A stretch of 64,000 nt of DNA from Bradyrhizobium yuanmingense (GCF_029167105.1 NZ_JARFML010000017.1:62001-126000), one strand, 5' to 3'. Shown: positions 34,121 to 42,558, counted from the first letter of the stretch. The notes: generated by a model from the sequence alone, not told the origin. Made by a program: numbers and translations.

Positions 34121-34603
34121 ATGACCATTCAGACGAAATTGTTGTATGCGATCGCAGCGTCCGGTGTCGCGGCATTGCTGACGAGCGCGCCGGCACAGGC
34201 ACTGACCGCGCAGGAGTGCAGCGCAAAGTACCAGGCCGCCAAGAAGGACGGTACGCTCGGCACCATGAAGTGGAATGACTTCCGCAAGGCCCAATGCGGT
34301 GCCGATGCGACGCCCGCCGCTGCGCCGACTGCGGCTGCGCCCACAGCTCCCGCGGAGCCGAAGCAGGCCAAGAAGGAAGAGGCACCGGCCGCCGCGCCGG
34401 CCCTGCCGGCCGGTCCTGCGGTCTACCCGAACGCGGTCGATCCGAAATATGCCAAGGAGACGCCCGGCAAGGCGCGCCTGCACACCTGCGTCGACCAGTA
34501 CAATGCCAACAAGACCACCAACGGCAACGGCGGCTTGAAATGGATTCAGAAAGGCGGCGGCTATTACAGCGAGTGCACCAAGAAGCTGAAGGGCGCCGCC
34601 TGA
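34121..34603 (+). CDS. Exported protein with duplicated Cys motif, unknown function
   Basis: The 160-residue protein has a Sec signal (to about residue 27, PAQA-LTAQ), a first segment TAQECSAKYQAAKKDGTLGT...WNDFRKAQC, a long Ala/Pro/Lys/Glu linker, and a second similar segment LHTCVDQYNANKTTNGNGG...GGYYSEC. Each has two cysteines with a conserved Tyr and Trp, so this is an internal duplication likely forming two disulfide-bonded modules. It is periplasmic. No known domain is recognised. A terminator-like hairpin follows. Confidence 0.8.
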   Translation: MTIQTKLLYAIAASGVAALLTSAPAQALTAQECSAKYQAAKKDGTLGTMKWNDFRKAQCGADATPAAAPTAAAPTAPAEPKQAKKEEAPAAAPALPAGPAVYPNAVDPKYAKETPGKARLHTCVDQYNANKTTNGNGGLKWIQKGGGYYSECTKKLKGAA

Positions 34604-34621
34604 GCTCCGCATTGCTGCGAA

Positions 34622-34642
34622 GGCCGGAGCAACGCTCCGGCC
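34622..34642 (+). terminator. Hairpin after the duplicated-Cys protein gene
   Basis: GGCCGGAGC (34622-34630) pairs with GCTCCGGCC (34634-34642) around AAC, 19 bases past the stop. Only AATT follows, so termination efficiency is uncertain. Confidence 0.55.
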
Positions 34643-34727
34643 AATTCGCCTGAAGCGTCGGGCATGATCTTTTCGGAAGGCCGCTGCACACCTTGCGCTT
34701 GCGCGGCCCTTGGGGTCCGGATCATGC

Positions 34728-35276
34728 TCAGTCGAGCAGCTTCTCGGCAGATTTCGCCACGAGCTGCGACCGCTTGCGCGGACCGCTCTCGACGAACAAC
34801 AGGCTCTGGCCGAAGATGAAGCAGTAGAACAGGAAGGCCTGCGCGTCGGCCTCCTCGGTCGCAAGGCCGGTCGCGCGATAGAGGTCGCCGACGTGCCTGA
34901 GCCGAGCCGCGTCGACGCTCGCCACCGCCGCCGCGGCATTGTCGTCCGAGCGGGCCCATTGCCGGATCGCAAGCTCGATCGCCATCCCTTCCGGATTGAG
35001 CCGCTCGGAATAGAGCTGGATCATCGCCCTTAGCCGCTCGCGGGGCGCTTGCCCGTCGAGGCTTGTCTGCTGCGCGATCGCGGCGATGCGGCCCTTGCGC
35101 CAGGCTTCGAGCATGGTCTCGAGCAGTGCGGCGCGGTCGGCGAAGCGGCGGTAGAAGCCGCCCTTGGTGACGCCGAGATTCTTGGCGAGCACCTCGACCC
35201 GCACGCCCTCCGCCCCTGCGCGGGCGAGCTCGGCAAATCCAGCCTCGACCCAGACGTCGCCCTTGCCGTCGCTCAT
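34728..35276 (-). CDS. TetR/AcrR-family repressor
   Basis: The 182-residue protein has a TetR helix-turn-helix (GVRVEVLAKNLGVTKGGFYRRF) near residues 22-45 followed by an all-helical ligand domain with a hydrophobic pocket (AFLFYCFIFGQSLLF). The gene is divergent from two thioesterase genes, and the intergenic region has two palindromic sites with TACGG/CCGTA cores, so it probably represses itself and the thioesterases. The ligand might be an acyl-CoA or aromatic acid; that is inference. Confidence 0.92.
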   Translation of the reverse strand: MSDGKGDVWVEAGFAELARAGAEGVRVEVLAKNLGVTKGGFYRRFADRAALLETMLEAWRKGRIAAIAQQTSLDGQAPRERLRAMIQLYSERLNPEGMAIELAIRQWARSDDNAAAAVASVDAARLRHVGDLYRATGLATEEADAQAFLFYCFIFGQSLLFVESGPRKRSQLVAKSAEKLLD

Positions 35277-35297
35277 GAAGGAAACCTCACCCGGTCC

Positions 35298-35351
35298 TGA
35301 TACGGTGCCGTATTGCTAACGCGACACGGGTTTGATACGCTACCGTATCAA
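35298..35351. promoter_or_regulatory. Two palindromic operators for the TetR-type regulator
   Basis: Site 1: ATACG (35300-35304) and CGTAT (35309-35313) around GTGC. Site 2: TTGATACG (35332-35339) and CGTATCAA (35344-35351) around CTAC. Both share TGATACG-N4-CGTAT and are 35 bases apart centre to centre, between TetR (start 35276) and the thioesterase (start 35380). Confidence 0.85.
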
Positions 35352-35379
35352 GAAGGACGAAAATGCGGGAGGAAATGCG

Positions 35380-35808
35380 ATGGAGCAGGAGGCGACCTAT
35401 CGCGGCACGGTCTATCCGTGGCAATGCGACCATGTCGGGCACATGAACATCATGTGGTATGTCGGCAAGTTCGACGAGGCCAATTGGAATCTGTTCGCCC
35501 GCCTCGGCCTGACGCCGAGCTATTTGCGCATCTCCGGCCGCGGCATGGCCGCGATGCAGCAGAACATCGCCTACAAGCGCGAGCTGCTCGCCGGCGACAT
35601 CGTCGAGATCCGCAGCCATCTGCTCGAGATCAGGGACAAGTCGATCCGATTCCGGCACGACATGACGAATGCCGAGACCGGCGAGCTCGCCGCGACGTGC
35701 GAGATCACGGGCGTGCACATGGATCGTCAGCTCCGCAAGTCCGCCCCGTTCGCCGATTGCATTCGCAAAGCTGCCTTGAAGCATCTTGCCGAACCAGCCG
35801 AGGTGTGA
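35380..35808 (+). CDS. Hotdog-fold acyl-CoA thioesterase
   Basis: The 142-residue protein starts at 35380 behind GGGAGGAA. It has the 4-hydroxybenzoyl-CoA thioesterase signature with catalytic Asp in PWQCDHVGHMNIMWYVGKFD, then a hotdog strand order through to DMTNAETGELAATCEITGVHMD. It hydrolyses an acyl- or aryl-CoA. It is the first gene of a likely two-gene unit under the TetR regulator. Confidence 0.9.
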   Translation: MEQEATYRGTVYPWQCDHVGHMNIMWYVGKFDEANWNLFARLGLTPSYLRISGRGMAAMQQNIAYKRELLAGDIVEIRSHLLEIRDKSIRFRHDMTNAETGELAATCEITGVHMDRQLRKSAPFADCIRKAALKHLAEPAEV

Positions 35809-35811
35809 GCC

Positions 35812-36255
35812 ATGGCCGCATTCGAGCCGAAAAACCCGGGCTATCGCGCGGCGACCATCGCCATGTTCGATGCTCAACCGGCGATGCGCACGCTCGGTAT
35901 CGTGATCGTCCGTCTCGCGCCGGGCGAGGTCGAGCTGGCGATGCTGCATGCGCCGGCCTTCACGCAGCAGAACGGTTTCATCCATGCTGGCATCATCACG
36001 GCCGGGCTCGACAACGCCTGCGGCGTTGCGGCCTTCAGCTTGATGCCGGCGGAGGCCGGTATCCTCACCGTCGAATTCAAGACCACGCTGCTCGCGCCCG
36101 CCCGCGGCGAGCGTTTCGTCTTCAAGGCCGAAGTGGTCAAGCCCGGCCGCACGCTGACCTTCTGCGAGGCAAAAGCCTACGCCGAGCATGACGGCAAGAC
36201 CACGCTGATCGCCATGATGAGCGGGACCTTGATGGCGATGCTGCCGGCGGCTTAG
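35812..36255 (+). CDS. PaaI-type hotdog thioesterase
   Basis: The 147-residue protein begins 3 bases after the preceding thioesterase stop. It has the PaaI core AFTQQNGFIHAGIITAGLDN and a C-terminal strand AMMSGTLMAML. PaaI enzymes hydrolyse aryl- or acyl-CoAs and help clear dead-end CoA esters. The pairing of two hotdog thioesterases is unusual and suggests relief of a CoA-ester stress sensed by TetR. Confidence 0.9.
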   Translation: MAAFEPKNPGYRAATIAMFDAQPAMRTLGIVIVRLAPGEVELAMLHAPAFTQQNGFIHAGIITAGLDNACGVAAFSLMPAEAGILTVEFKTTLLAPARGERFVFKAEVVKPGRTLTFCEAKAYAEHDGKTTLIAMMSGTLMAMLPAA

Positions 36256-36319
36256 TTGAGCCGGGCGCGTCCCGCGCATAGCGGCGATTGACAAGCGTGC
36301 CAGCGCATCCCTTGATGAG

Positions 36320-36709
36320 ATGGTCATGCTTGCAAGTCTCGGCCTCATCCTGCTCTGCCAATTGATCGGCGAAGCCGTTGCGCGCGGCCTCGGCCTGCCG
36401 TTGCCGGGACCCGTGCTGGGCCTCCTGCTGCTCTTGATCCTGCTGATGACGCGGGACCGCTTTACGCTGCTCGCGCGCGGGCCGCTGCGCAATGACGGTG
36501 TCGAGACGGCGAGCAAGGGCCTGCTGGCCCATCTCTCGCTATTATTCGTGCCGGCCGGTGTCGGCGTGGTGCAGAAGCTCGATTTGCACGCCTCTCACGG
36601 TATCGCGATCACCCTTGTGCTCGCGCTGTCTGTGGTGGTCACGCTGCTTGCGACCGTGCTGACCTTTCGCCTCGTCAGCCGCCTGTTGAGGCAACAGGAC
36701 GCGCGATGA
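36320..36709 (+). CDS. CidA/LrgA-family membrane protein
   Basis: The 129-residue protein has four hydrophobic segments and the CidA/LrgA pattern LGLPLPGPVLGLLLLL and HLSLLFVPAGVGVVQ. LrgA/CidA proteins are holin-like and work with LrgB; in some bacteria the pair affects murein hydrolase control, in plants and others it exports glycolate. The stop overlaps the next start (ATGA). Two in-frame ATGs (36320, 36326) are possible. Confidence 0.92.
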   Translation: MVMLASLGLILLCQLIGEAVARGLGLPLPGPVLGLLLLLILLMTRDRFTLLARGPLRNDGVETASKGLLAHLSLLFVPAGVGVVQKLDLHASHGIAITLVLALSVVVTLLATVLTFRLVSRLLRQQDAR

Positions 36710-37428
36710 AGGACAATCCGTTCTCGCTGTGGGTCTATCTTTCGCAATCGCCACTGCTGTGGCTGACCGTAACGCTGCTGGTCTATGCAACCACGGACGC
36801 GGTCTCGCTGGCGACGCGGCGCCATCCGCTGTGCAATCCCGTGCTGCACGCGGTGTGGATCATCGGCGCGTTCCTGCTCCTGACCGGTACCTCCTACACG
36901 ACCTATTTCGCCGGCGCGCAGTTCGTGCACTTCCTGCTCGGGCCTGCGACGGTCGCGCTCGCCGTGCCGCTCTACGAGAACCGCAAGCGCGTGGTCGCAT
37001 CGATCGTGCCGATGCTGGTGGCGCTGATCGTGGGATCGGTCGCGGCGGTGGTGTCTGTGGTGCTGCTGGCCGAGCTCGCCGGACTGCCGCGCGATGTCGT
37101 GCTGTCGCTGGCGCCGAAATCGGTCACCGCAGGCGTCGCCATGGGTATCGCCGAATCCCTGCACGCCGATCCTTCGCTGGCGGCGGTCGCCGTGATCCTC
37201 ACCGGCATCATGGGCGCAATTATCGTGACGCCGTTGATGAACCGCACCGGCATCACCGATTACCGGGCCCGCGGCTTTGCCGCCGGCCTTGCTGCGCATG
37301 GCATCGGCACCGCCCGCGCGTTCCAGGTCGACGAGATCGCCGGCGTGTTTTCCGGCATCGCCATGAGCCTGAACGCTCTGGTGACCTCGTTCCTGGTGCC
37401 GGTGGCGGTCACACTGCTGGTGCGATGA
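36706..37428 (+). CDS. lrgB: LrgB-family membrane protein
   Basis: The 240-residue protein has about seven TM helices and LrgB motifs LAPKSVTAGVAMGIAESLH and GFAAGLAAHGIGTARAFQ. It overlaps the CidA/LrgA gene by four bases, giving the usual two-component LrgAB/CidAB unit. Roles in programmed lysis or in export of small acids have been proposed for homologues. Confidence 0.93.
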   Translation: MKDNPFSLWVYLSQSPLLWLTVTLLVYATTDAVSLATRRHPLCNPVLHAVWIIGAFLLLTGTSYTTYFAGAQFVHFLLGPATVALAVPLYENRKRVVASIVPMLVALIVGSVAAVVSVVLLAELAGLPRDVVLSLAPKSVTAGVAMGIAESLHADPSLAAVAVILTGIMGAIIVTPLMNRTGITDYRARGFAAGLAAHGIGTARAFQVDEIAGVFSGIAMSLNALVTSFLVPVAVTLLVR

Positions 37429-37515
37429 CATCGCCGCCGCGACACTCTATATGTTCGGTAACAATTCCCGGTCTCGATCCGTATTGATGGAGATGGGACC
37501 GAAACGGGACGAGAT

Positions 37516-38175
37516 ATGGCTGGATTCACGAATAAGGGCCTTGTGCCGACGCGACGCGTGGCGCTGATGCTGATCGGGGCGGGCGCGCTTGCGGCGGGTG
37601 GCATCACCTCTGCGCGCGCCGCCACCGGCGATGACGAGGTGCTGACCGAAGCCAAGGTGCTGCGCGATCCCGACACGCCGGTCGCAGGCAATCCCGACGG
37701 CAACATCACCATCGTCGAATGGTCTGACTACAATTGTCCCTATTGCCGCAAGCTCGAGCCCGAGCTGCGCCAGGTGGTCCAGGACGACGGCAAGGTGCGG
37801 CTGGTCATGAAGGACTGGCCGATCCTCGGGCCGGTTTCGGTCACCGCGGCGCGGAGCGCGCTGGCGGCCAAGTTCCAGGGCAAGTATCACCAGGCCCATG
37901 ACGCCCTGATCGGCGTCAGCTCGCGCCTGACCGAGCCGCGCATCAACGAGCTGCTCGCGGCTGCCGGGGTCGACATGGACCGCTTGAAGCGCGATCTCAC
38001 CGGCCACGCCAAGGACATCGACGCCATCCTCAAGCGCAACAACGAGCAGGCTGAAGCTTTCGGCTTCCAGGGCACCCCATCCTTCATCGTGGGCAAGTAT
38101 CGCGTGCCCGGCGCGCTCAGCATGACCGAGTTCGAGCAGGTCATCGCCGACGCCCGCAAGGCCAAGATGAACTGA
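37516..38175 (+). CDS. DsbA-family thioredoxin-fold protein, exported
   Basis: The 219-residue protein has an RR-containing N-terminus (LVPTRRVALMLIGAGALAAGG) that resembles a Tat signal, then a thioredoxin/DsbA fold with active-site CPYC in SDYNCPYCRKLEPEL and cis-Pro segment GTPSFIVGKYRVPG. It probably oxidises or isomerises periplasmic thiols; the related Com1/DsbA-like group is common. DsbB is at 31.9 kb. A strong hairpin follows. Confidence 0.88.
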   Translation: MAGFTNKGLVPTRRVALMLIGAGALAAGGITSARAATGDDEVLTEAKVLRDPDTPVAGNPDGNITIVEWSDYNCPYCRKLEPELRQVVQDDGKVRLVMKDWPILGPVSVTAARSALAAKFQGKYHQAHDALIGVSSRLTEPRINELLAAAGVDMDRLKRDLTGHAKDIDAILKRNNEQAEAFGFQGTPSFIVGKYRVPGALSMTEFEQVIADARKAKMN

Positions 38176-38204
38176 CCGCGGCGATATTTCAGGACGCAAT
38201 ACAA

Positions 38205-38234
38205 AGGCGCCGTCGCGGATCTGCGACGGCGCCT
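38205..38234. terminator. Bidirectional hairpin terminator
   Basis: AGGCGCCGTCGC (38205-38216) pairs perfectly with GCGACGGCGCCT (38223-38234), 12 bp. On the minus strand it is followed by TTTGTATT. It separates two convergent genes. Confidence 0.82.
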
Positions 38235-38256
38235 CGTTCATGTCGATCGGACGAAA

Positions 38257-38463
38257 TTACTTCGACGAGATCCGGACCCAGTCCTTGTGCGCGCGATCGC
38301 GCAGCGCATCCCAATCGGCCTTGGCGACGTCCCAGTTCACGATGGTGCGGTTGGTGGTCGCGACCTCGCCTTTGGCGACTGACGACGTCTGCATGGAATC
38401 ATAGACGTAGACGCCGCCCGCAAGCAGCAACGCGCCCAGGATCATTCCGAAAAAAGTCTGCAT
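38257..38463 (-). CDS. Small membrane-anchored protein, unknown function
   Basis: The 68-residue product from the ATG at 38463 has one TM segment (MQTFFGMILGALLLAGGVYVYDS) and a soluble C-terminus with NWDVAKADWDALRDRAHKDW. GGAGG lies upstream, which selects this start over ones further upstream. I recognise no domain. Confidence 0.75.
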   Translation of the reverse strand: MQTFFGMILGALLLAGGVYVYDSMQTSSVAKGEVATTNRTIVNWDVAKADWDALRDRAHKDWVRISSK

Positions 38464-38544
38464 GGCGAACCTCCGGTGACGGGCGATAACGTCGGCCCGG
38501 AGTGATGGTTCCGCGACCATGCGGCGCATTCAAGGAGAGGTTGT

Positions 38545-39615
38545 TCATTTTCCATTCAGCCATTCCATCAGCTCCGCATTGATCTCGCGCGGATAGGTGT
38601 GGCTGAGGTCGTCGATCTCGCGATAGGTGACTTGGGCACCGGCGGTGGACAGCGCCGCCTGCGTCTGCCGTGCGGTCTGCACCGGAAACATCCAGTCGAG
38701 CTTGCCGTGAGTGATGAAGATAGGCAGGCCTTGCAGGCGCGTCGCGTCGGCCATTTCCGCCATCAGCGGATGGAAGGTCGCTGCAACAGGGGCGAGATGC
38801 GTGAAGGGCGAGGCGCCGTGGAGGCCGGTGACGTAGCAGAAGGTGCCGCCGTCGCTCATGCCTGTCAGCAGCATGCGCGCGGGGTCGATCCGCCAGCGGC
38901 CGCGCACAGTATCGATGATGCGCATGAGGTTCGGTGTGTCGGTGTCGTCGCCCATCAGCGCCCAGGTCGGGCCGGTCGCGGTCGGCGCCACCAGGATCGC
39001 CCCGAGACTGCGGGCGTCGCGGAGCCAGCTACACAGAAAGCCGCGTCCGTTGCCACTGCCGCCATGCAGAGCCATCACCAGCGGCATGGCACGCTCGGGC
39101 GAATAATATTCGGGGACATAGACCGAGAAGCCGCCGCGGCTGCCAGGCTCGTTGTGGTCGTGGAAGATGCCGGTATCTACGCTCGCGCTGGCTTGGAGCC
39201 GCGACAACAAATCCGCATTGTCGCGATTGGCGGCGTTGAAGAAGAAGCCGCTCACGGGCGGAAACTGCGCGGCCAGCGGATAGAGCGCCTCCTGCGCGCG
39301 CGGGACGTGGCGCAGGGCGCGGAACACCGCGACGAGATCGCCATGGCCACGCTCGACCTCACGAATGCCGGCAAAGGCAGCGAGCGTCTCGCCGCAGGCG
39401 CGATCGAGCCGGTCGCGCAGCCCGGCGAACTGCTCCGGCCAATCCCCGATTGCTGCGTGCGCCGTCTGCAGCGCCTCGTCCGGCGTGCCGATCGCATCCA
39501 TCACCGAGGCGAAAGCCGGCGGATGCAGATGCCGCTGGAAGAAGCCGAGTGCTTCCAGCGCGTTGAGCAGCGGCGGCAGCACGGCCACGATGTCGTCCAC
39601 CACGGCCTCGGTCAT
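38545..39615 (-). CDS. Alpha/beta hydrolase, esterase/PHB-depolymerase-like
   Basis: The 356-residue protein has a helical N-terminal third with no clear domain, then an esterase fold: MALHGGSGNGRGF (oxyanion), GMSDGG (GxSxG nucleophile), HGKLDWMFP (acid) and SHTYP (His). There is no signal peptide, so it is likely cytoplasmic. Relatives include phospholipase/carboxylesterases and short-chain PHB depolymerases. It sits 28 bases after the HtrA-like gene, in the same orientation. Confidence 0.85.
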   Translation of the reverse strand: MTEAVVDDIVAVLPPLLNALEALGFFQRHLHPPAFASVMDAIGTPDEALQTAHAAIGDWPEQFAGLRDRLDRACGETLAAFAGIREVERGHGDLVAVFRALRHVPRAQEALYPLAAQFPPVSGFFFNAANRDNADLLSRLQASASVDTGIFHDHNEPGSRGGFSVYVPEYYSPERAMPLVMALHGGSGNGRGFLCSWLRDARSLGAILVAPTATGPTWALMGDDTDTPNLMRIIDTVRGRWRIDPARMLLTGMSDGGTFCYVTGLHGASPFTHLAPVAATFHPLMAEMADATRLQGLPIFITHGKLDWMFPVQTARQTQAALSTAGAQVTYREIDDLSHTYPREINAELMEWLNGK

Positions 39616-39643
39616 CGCCTGCTTTCCTCAAAGCCTTTTTGGA

Positions 39644-40615
39644 TCAGTGCAGCTTCGGCGCCTTCAGCAGCTTGAAGCGATCGGTCGACGTCACGGTGAC
39701 GTCGAAGGTGACGCCTTCGTGATGAACGGTGAGCGGCACGTCGACGCCGGCGGCGCCGAGCGCCCACATCTTCTTGTAGAAGGCGGTCTGGCTCGTCACC
39801 TTGTCACCGTTCACGGCGAGAATGACGTCGCCGGTCTTGAGCTCGGCGCGGGCGGCCGGGCCATTGCCGGAGATCCCGATCACCACCACGCGGTTGTCGA
39901 TCTCGGTCGAGTAGAGTCCGAGCCAGGGCCGTGCCGGCTTGTTGACACGGCCGAATTTGCGCAAGTCGTCCAGGACCGGCTTCAAGAGGTCGATCGGCAC
40001 GATCATGTTGACGTGCTCGGCCTCGCCGTCACGTTCGCGATCGAGCTGGAGCGAGCCGATGCCGATCAGCTCGCCGCGTTCGTTGAGCAGCGCCGTACCG
40101 CCCCAGTTCGGATGTGCGGGCGCGGTGAAGATGGCCTCGTCCAGCAGATATTCCCAGTAACCGGCGAATTCCTGCTTGGCCACGACCTGGCTCGCGACCG
40201 AGCGCGTGCGTCCGCCGGCGCCGCCGACCACGACGCGGTCGCCGATCCGTGTCGCCGCCGACGAGCCGAGCGTCAGCGGCGCAATGTCGAGCTGGCCGAG
40301 CGCTTGCACCAGCCCGAACCCGGTCTCGGAATCGAAGCCGAGCGCATGGCCCTCCACCACGCGTCCGTCGGCGCGGTGCAGCCAGACCGACTCTGCCTCG
40401 GTGATGAGATAACCTATCGTGAGCACCAGGCCGTCATCGATCACGACGCCGTTGCCGGCGCGTTCGGTGCCCAGCGTCTCGGCACTGAAGGCGTCCGGAG
40501 GGATGATGGCGTGCAGGCCGACGACGGAGCCGAGCGCGCGGTCGAGATCGAAACCATAGTCGCTCGCCCGCGGCTGGTTCGCCGGCGGCACTCTCCATTC
40601 GGTCAGAGCGCTCAT
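39644..40615 (-). CDS. HtrA/DegP-like protein with PDZ domain, likely catalytically dead
   Basis: The 323-residue protein has a trypsin-like beta-barrel (about 25-215) and a PDZ domain (about 225-310; RPWLGLYS, TGDVILAVNG). In the normal S1C motifs TNNHVV, TDLA and GNSGGP it reads TIGYLITE (Tyr69), ETGFGL (Gly99) and PNWGGT (Trp171), so His, Asp and Ser all seem replaced. No signal peptide is present, so it is cytoplasmic. A role as a binding scaffold or chaperone is inference. The start at 40615 is followed by the natural N-terminus MSALTEWRVP. It is upstream of the esterase, probably co-transcribed. Confidence 0.85.
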   Translation of the reverse strand: MSALTEWRVPPANQPRASDYGFDLDRALGSVVGLHAIIPPDAFSAETLGTERAGNGVVIDDGLVLTIGYLITEAESVWLHRADGRVVEGHALGFDSETGFGLVQALGQLDIAPLTLGSSAATRIGDRVVVGGAGGRTRSVASQVVAKQEFAGYWEYLLDEAIFTAPAHPNWGGTALLNERGELIGIGSLQLDRERDGEAEHVNMIVPIDLLKPVLDDLRKFGRVNKPARPWLGLYSTEIDNRVVVIGISGNGPAARAELKTGDVILAVNGDKVTSQTAFYKKMWALGAAGVDVPLTVHHEGVTFDVTVTSTDRFKLLKAPKLH

Positions 40616-40880
40616 GGAGTTCTCCTGGCTGAGAGCATCGCTCCGGCAAGGCTGGCGAAGCGACGCGCGAAGCACGCCTAATTTAGGCCGGAGCAGGCCG
40701 TCTTGAAAGCCTCGTTCCCAACTATTCGGGAGAACGCCGCGTGAAATCTTGGAAAGGCCTGGAAACACATCGTCATCTGATCCGGCAGCATGGCTGCTGT
40801 CCGGCGCGGTGCTAGGCGCCGTGCAGTGAAGCTGCTAACCATTGCCGCCTCGTTTGACCAAGGGATCACGGACGACAAGC

Positions 40881-42299
40881 ATGGACAACCGCAGCGACAT
40901 CTGGCGTGGCATCGACACGATCAAGGCACGCTTCATCGACCTCAGCGACAGGGTCTGGGGCATGCCTGAGGTCTGCTACACCGAGGCGCGGTCCGCCGCC
41001 GAGCATCTCGCCGAGCTGCGTCATCAGGGATTCCGCATCACCGAGAACGTCGCCGGCATCCCGACTGCGCTGATCGGCGAGTGGGGCGAGGGCGGTCCGG
41101 TCATTGCCTTCATGGGCGAGTACGATGCGCTGCCGGGCCTCAGCCAGGAGGCGGGTGTCGCCGAGCATCGCCCGATCGAAACCGGCGGCCATGGCCATGG
41201 TTGCGGTCACAACCTGCTCGGTTCCGCAGCGCTGCTCGCCGCGACCGCGGTGAAGGACTGGCTGGCCGCGAACAAGGTGCCCGGCCGGGTGCGCTATTAC
41301 GGCTGTCCGGCGGAGGAAGGCGGCGCGGCCAAGGCCTTCATGGTGCGCTCCGGCGCGTTCGAGGACGCCGACATCGCCATCACCTGGCACCCGCACAGCT
41401 TTTGGGAAGTGGCGGTGACGCCCTCGCTTGCGAATACGCGCGCGGATTTCATCTTCACCGGCCGCACTTCGCATGCGGCGGCCTCGCCGCATCTCGGCCG
41501 TTCGGCGCTCGATGCGGTGGAATTGATGAATGTCGGCGTGAACTACATGCGCGAGCACATGCCGAGCGACGCGCGCGTGCACTATGCCCTGCTCGACACC
41601 GGCGGCATCGCGCCGAACGTGGTGCAGGCCCATGCCCGCGTGCGCTATTCGATCCGCGCGCGCGATCTTCCCGGCATGAACGAGTTGGTCGAGCGTGTGT
41701 CCAAGATCGCGCAAGGCGCGGCGTTGATGACCGAGACCAAGGTCGAGATGAAGATCATCTCCGCGGTCTCCAACATCCTGCCGAACACGCCGCTGGAGCA
41801 GGCGCTGCATCAGGTCATGGAAGAGCTCGGACCGCCGCATTTCGACGATGCGGACAAGAGCTTTGCCGGCCAGATCCGTGCGACCTTGAGCGACAAGGAT
41901 ATCGCCTCGGTCTATTACGCGATCGGCATGGAGCCGACCGATCGGCCGCTGGCCGACTTCCTGGTGCCGCTCGATGCCAAGCGCAACCCGCTGGTCGGCT
42001 CCACCGATGTCGGCGACGTGAGCTGGGTGGTGCCGACCGTGCAGGTGCACGCACCGACGGTTGCAATCGGCACGCCCTTCCACACCTGGCAGGTGGTGGC
42101 GCAGGGCAAGAGCCCGCACGCGCACAAGGCCATGGTGCAGGCCGCCAAGGCGATGGCAGGTCTCGGCATCAAGGCGTTGACGGAACCGGAGCTGATCAAG
42201 GTTGCCAAGGCGGATCTCCAGAAGCGGACGGCCCGCACTCCTTACGTCTGTCCGTTGCCGGATCACGTCGCGCCGCCGCTCGACATGTCCGTGGCGTAG
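40881..42299 (+). CDS. M20-family amidohydrolase, AbgB-like
   Basis: The 472-residue enzyme has M20 metallopeptidase motifs: GEYDALPGLSQ, the metal site GGHGHGCGHN, CPAEEGGAAK and a dimerisation domain (FTGRTSHAAASPH). The closest known family is the AbgB subunit that cleaves p-aminobenzoyl-glutamate, but related enzymes hydrolyse N-acyl amino acids. It is directly upstream of a full peptide-type ABC importer, so it likely cleaves the imported amide. The ATG at 40881 is the natural start; the frame extends 13 codons further. Confidence 0.9.
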   Translation: MDNRSDIWRGIDTIKARFIDLSDRVWGMPEVCYTEARSAAEHLAELRHQGFRITENVAGIPTALIGEWGEGGPVIAFMGEYDALPGLSQEAGVAEHRPIETGGHGHGCGHNLLGSAALLAATAVKDWLAANKVPGRVRYYGCPAEEGGAAKAFMVRSGAFEDADIAITWHPHSFWEVAVTPSLANTRADFIFTGRTSHAAASPHLGRSALDAVELMNVGVNYMREHMPSDARVHYALLDTGGIAPNVVQAHARVRYSIRARDLPGMNELVERVSKIAQGAALMTETKVEMKIISAVSNILPNTPLEQALHQVMEELGPPHFDDADKSFAGQIRATLSDKDIASVYYAIGMEPTDRPLADFLVPLDAKRNPLVGSTDVGDVSWVVPTVQVHAPTVAIGTPFHTWQVVAQGKSPHAHKAMVQAAKAMAGLGIKALTEPELIKVAKADLQKRTARTPYVCPLPDHVAPPLDMSVA

Positions 42300-42356
42300 G
42301 AGTTCGCCTCGATACTTCGTCTGATCCAGCGAACAAATTTTCCGCAGTGCAGCGCG

Positions 42357-42384
42357 CAATCCAGCAGATTTTGATGCTGGATTG
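42357..42384. promoter_or_regulatory. Inverted repeat between amidohydrolase and binding-protein genes
   Basis: CAATCCAGCA (42357-42366) pairs exactly with TGCTGGATTG (42375-42384), 8-base loop. No T run follows, so it looks more like an operator or an RNA processing site than a terminator. Confidence 0.55.
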
Positions 42385-42558
42385 CCGAACGGATGGGCTG
42401 CGGAGCGCAATTTTGCCCAACGGACAGCCAATAGACCGTTTGCATACACACGGTCCCAGTTGACGTGCACCCCATTCGGTGTGCCATCTACCGCCAGCCA
42501 AACCCGGCGGTCGCGAGCGGCCGCCTGCATCCATGTCGGAACCAGACGGGGGACAACC

